Assembly: GCF_024518675.1 (NCBI RefSeq)
Contig: NZ_JANIGL010000003.1
Location: 1 to 64,000 of the forward strand
Direction: 5' to 3'
Length of the DNA stretch: 64,000 nt
From: Pseudoalteromonas shioyasakiensis
Lineage (GTDB): Bacteria > Pseudomonadota > Gammaproteobacteria > Enterobacterales > Alteromonadaceae
Under the pieces are notes generated by a model that made no database searches, was not told the DNA's origin, and saw only the letters and a program-made list of their open reading frames with translations. This document shows positions 63,361-64,000 of this stretch, piece by piece. Position 1 is the first letter of the stretch; each line of letters starts with the position of its first letter. The translations under genes and the position numbers were made by a program.

Positions 63361-64000
63361 TCAATATTACTAAAATTAGTAACTAAATGGGAAATCAACA
63401 TGATGCCTGGGTAAACTGCAATTTAACGCCACGCATAATAGTAGACGCTGCGATTTGCAGTTAGTTCAAAAAATAAATAAAAAAGATCAAACTGACGGCA
63501 CATATACCCAAGCATAAAAAACACTCAGGCATAAAAAAGCCAACTCAAAGGGAGCTGGCTCAATATTACTAAATTAAGTAACTAAACGGGGAAATTAACA
63601 TGATGCCTGGGTAAACTGCAATTTAACGCCACGCATAATAGTAGACGACGTAATTTGCAGTTAGTTCAAAAATAAATTAAAAAGATCAAACTAACGGCAC
63701 ATATACCAAGCATAAAAAACACTCAGGCATAAAAAAAGCCAACTCAAAGGGAGCTGGCTCAATATTACTAAATTAAGTAACTAAACGGGGAAATCAACAT
63801 GATGCCTGGGTAAACTGCAATTTAACGCCACGCATAATAGTAGACGACGTAATTTGCAGTTAGTTCAAAAATAAATTAAAAAAAGATCAAACTAACGGCA
63901 CATATACCAAGCATAAAAAACACTCAGGCATAAAAAAAGCCAGCTCAAAGAGAGCTGGCTCAATATTACTAAATTAAGTAACTAAACGGGGAAATCAACA
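63332..64000. repeat. Tandem array of ~199-bp units, continuing past the right edge
   Basis: Units start at 63332, 63531, 63729 and 63930 (lengths 199, 198, 201; the fourth is cut at the window end after 71 bases). They are about 95 percent identical. Each contains, in plus-strand order, an A-run plus hairpin (a terminator on the minus strand), a small stem TTACT/AGTAA, GGGGAAATCAACATGATGCCTG-like sequence, and an inverted pair AACTGCAA / TTGCAGTT about 30 bases apart. No protein frame spans a unit. The structure suggests tandem minus-strand small RNAs, not verified. Confidence 0.9.

Noticed and set aside
63600..63613. Four-codon frame ATG ATG CCT GGG TAA in each tandem unit, behind GGGGAAA
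   Set aside because: It is too short to be supported as a peptide gene; noted only because it is conserved in all complete units.
63332..64000. CRISPR array at the right edge
   Set aside because: The units are ~199 bp and nearly identical throughout; there are no short repeats with variable spacers and no cas genes.
63332..64000. Integron cassette array with attC sites
   Set aside because: Each unit has an inverted pair and a GCGTGGCGTT-like stretch, but no cassette reading frame and no clear outer RYYYAAC/GTTRRRY pair; no integrase is in view.

Overview
The window is AT-rich gammaproteobacterial chromosome. The protein set points to a marine Alteromonadales bacterium, most probably Pseudoalteromonas: a long-form isocitrate lyase paired with malate synthase G, two large TonB-dependent receptors with a FecI/FecR pair, a secreted DPP-IV-type peptidase, a PepSY/DUF3325/DUF3649 iron-reductase-like operon, KatG, RmuC and SbcDC. 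The genus is an inference from gene content and base composition, since no rRNA gene is present. About 51 protein genes are packed at normal bacterial density on both strands. I see no tRNA, rRNA, CRISPR array, insertion sequence or prophage.

Layout. 1-736 is gene-free and repeat-rich: an octamer tandem array, four degenerate 21-bp repeats and small inverted repeats. 737-4764 is the divergent glyoxylate pair aceA / glcB. 4954-9592 (minus) holds a YebC-family protein, a HAD phosphatase, and an M1-type metallopeptidase translationally coupled to a DUF6702 protein. 9796-16055 (plus) holds two paralogous mini membrane proteins, sbcD-sbcC and a methyltransferase. 16082-19965 (minus) holds a DUF3313 lipoprotein, a FimV-like acidic single-pass protein and dgt. 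20108-22578 (plus) holds a nucleotide pyrophosphatase/phosphodiesterase and a BenE transporter. 22638-25218 (minus) is a MarR - HlyD - DUF2955 efflux operon with a clear twin operator. 25339-26845 is a spermidine-synthase-like protein split from its membrane half. 27017-33946 holds a frameshifted Cys-rich membrane protein, a CHASE hybrid kinase, an Omp85-type barrel, a CheY-like protein, YaiI and lipocalin Blc. 34187-36470 is the PepSY iron-reductase-like operon. 36634-40852 holds metabolic and regulatory genes (VOC, LysR, GyrI-like, Fes/IroE-type esterase, DUF1275, MarC). 41213-43390 is katG. 43573-59199 is a nutrient-capture block: metallophosphoesterase, TonB receptor, FecI-FecR-TonB receptor with STN domain, LytS/LytTR two-component pair, amidohydrolase-CIA30 fusion and DPP-IV lipoprotein. 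59414-63122 holds thiopurine methyltransferase, LysR, a DJ-1/PfpI protein and RmuC. 63332-64000 is a tandem array of ~199-bp units that continues beyond the right edge.

How the genes work together. Most are ordinary chromosomal functions: two-carbon assimilation, oxidative and DNA-damage defence (KatG, SbcDC, RmuC), nucleotide hygiene (Dgt, NPP), iron or substrate uptake and extracytoplasmic signalling.

The unusual material lies in the non-coding layer. A dispersed 17-bp palindrome family (TGTAAA - five G/C - TTTACA) occurs at eight places, inside and outside genes. The right-edge 199-bp array carries a minus-strand terminator-like hairpin in every visible copy, as expected for tandem small RNAs. 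Stem-loops cover the ribosome binding regions of sbcD and of a mini membrane protein gene.
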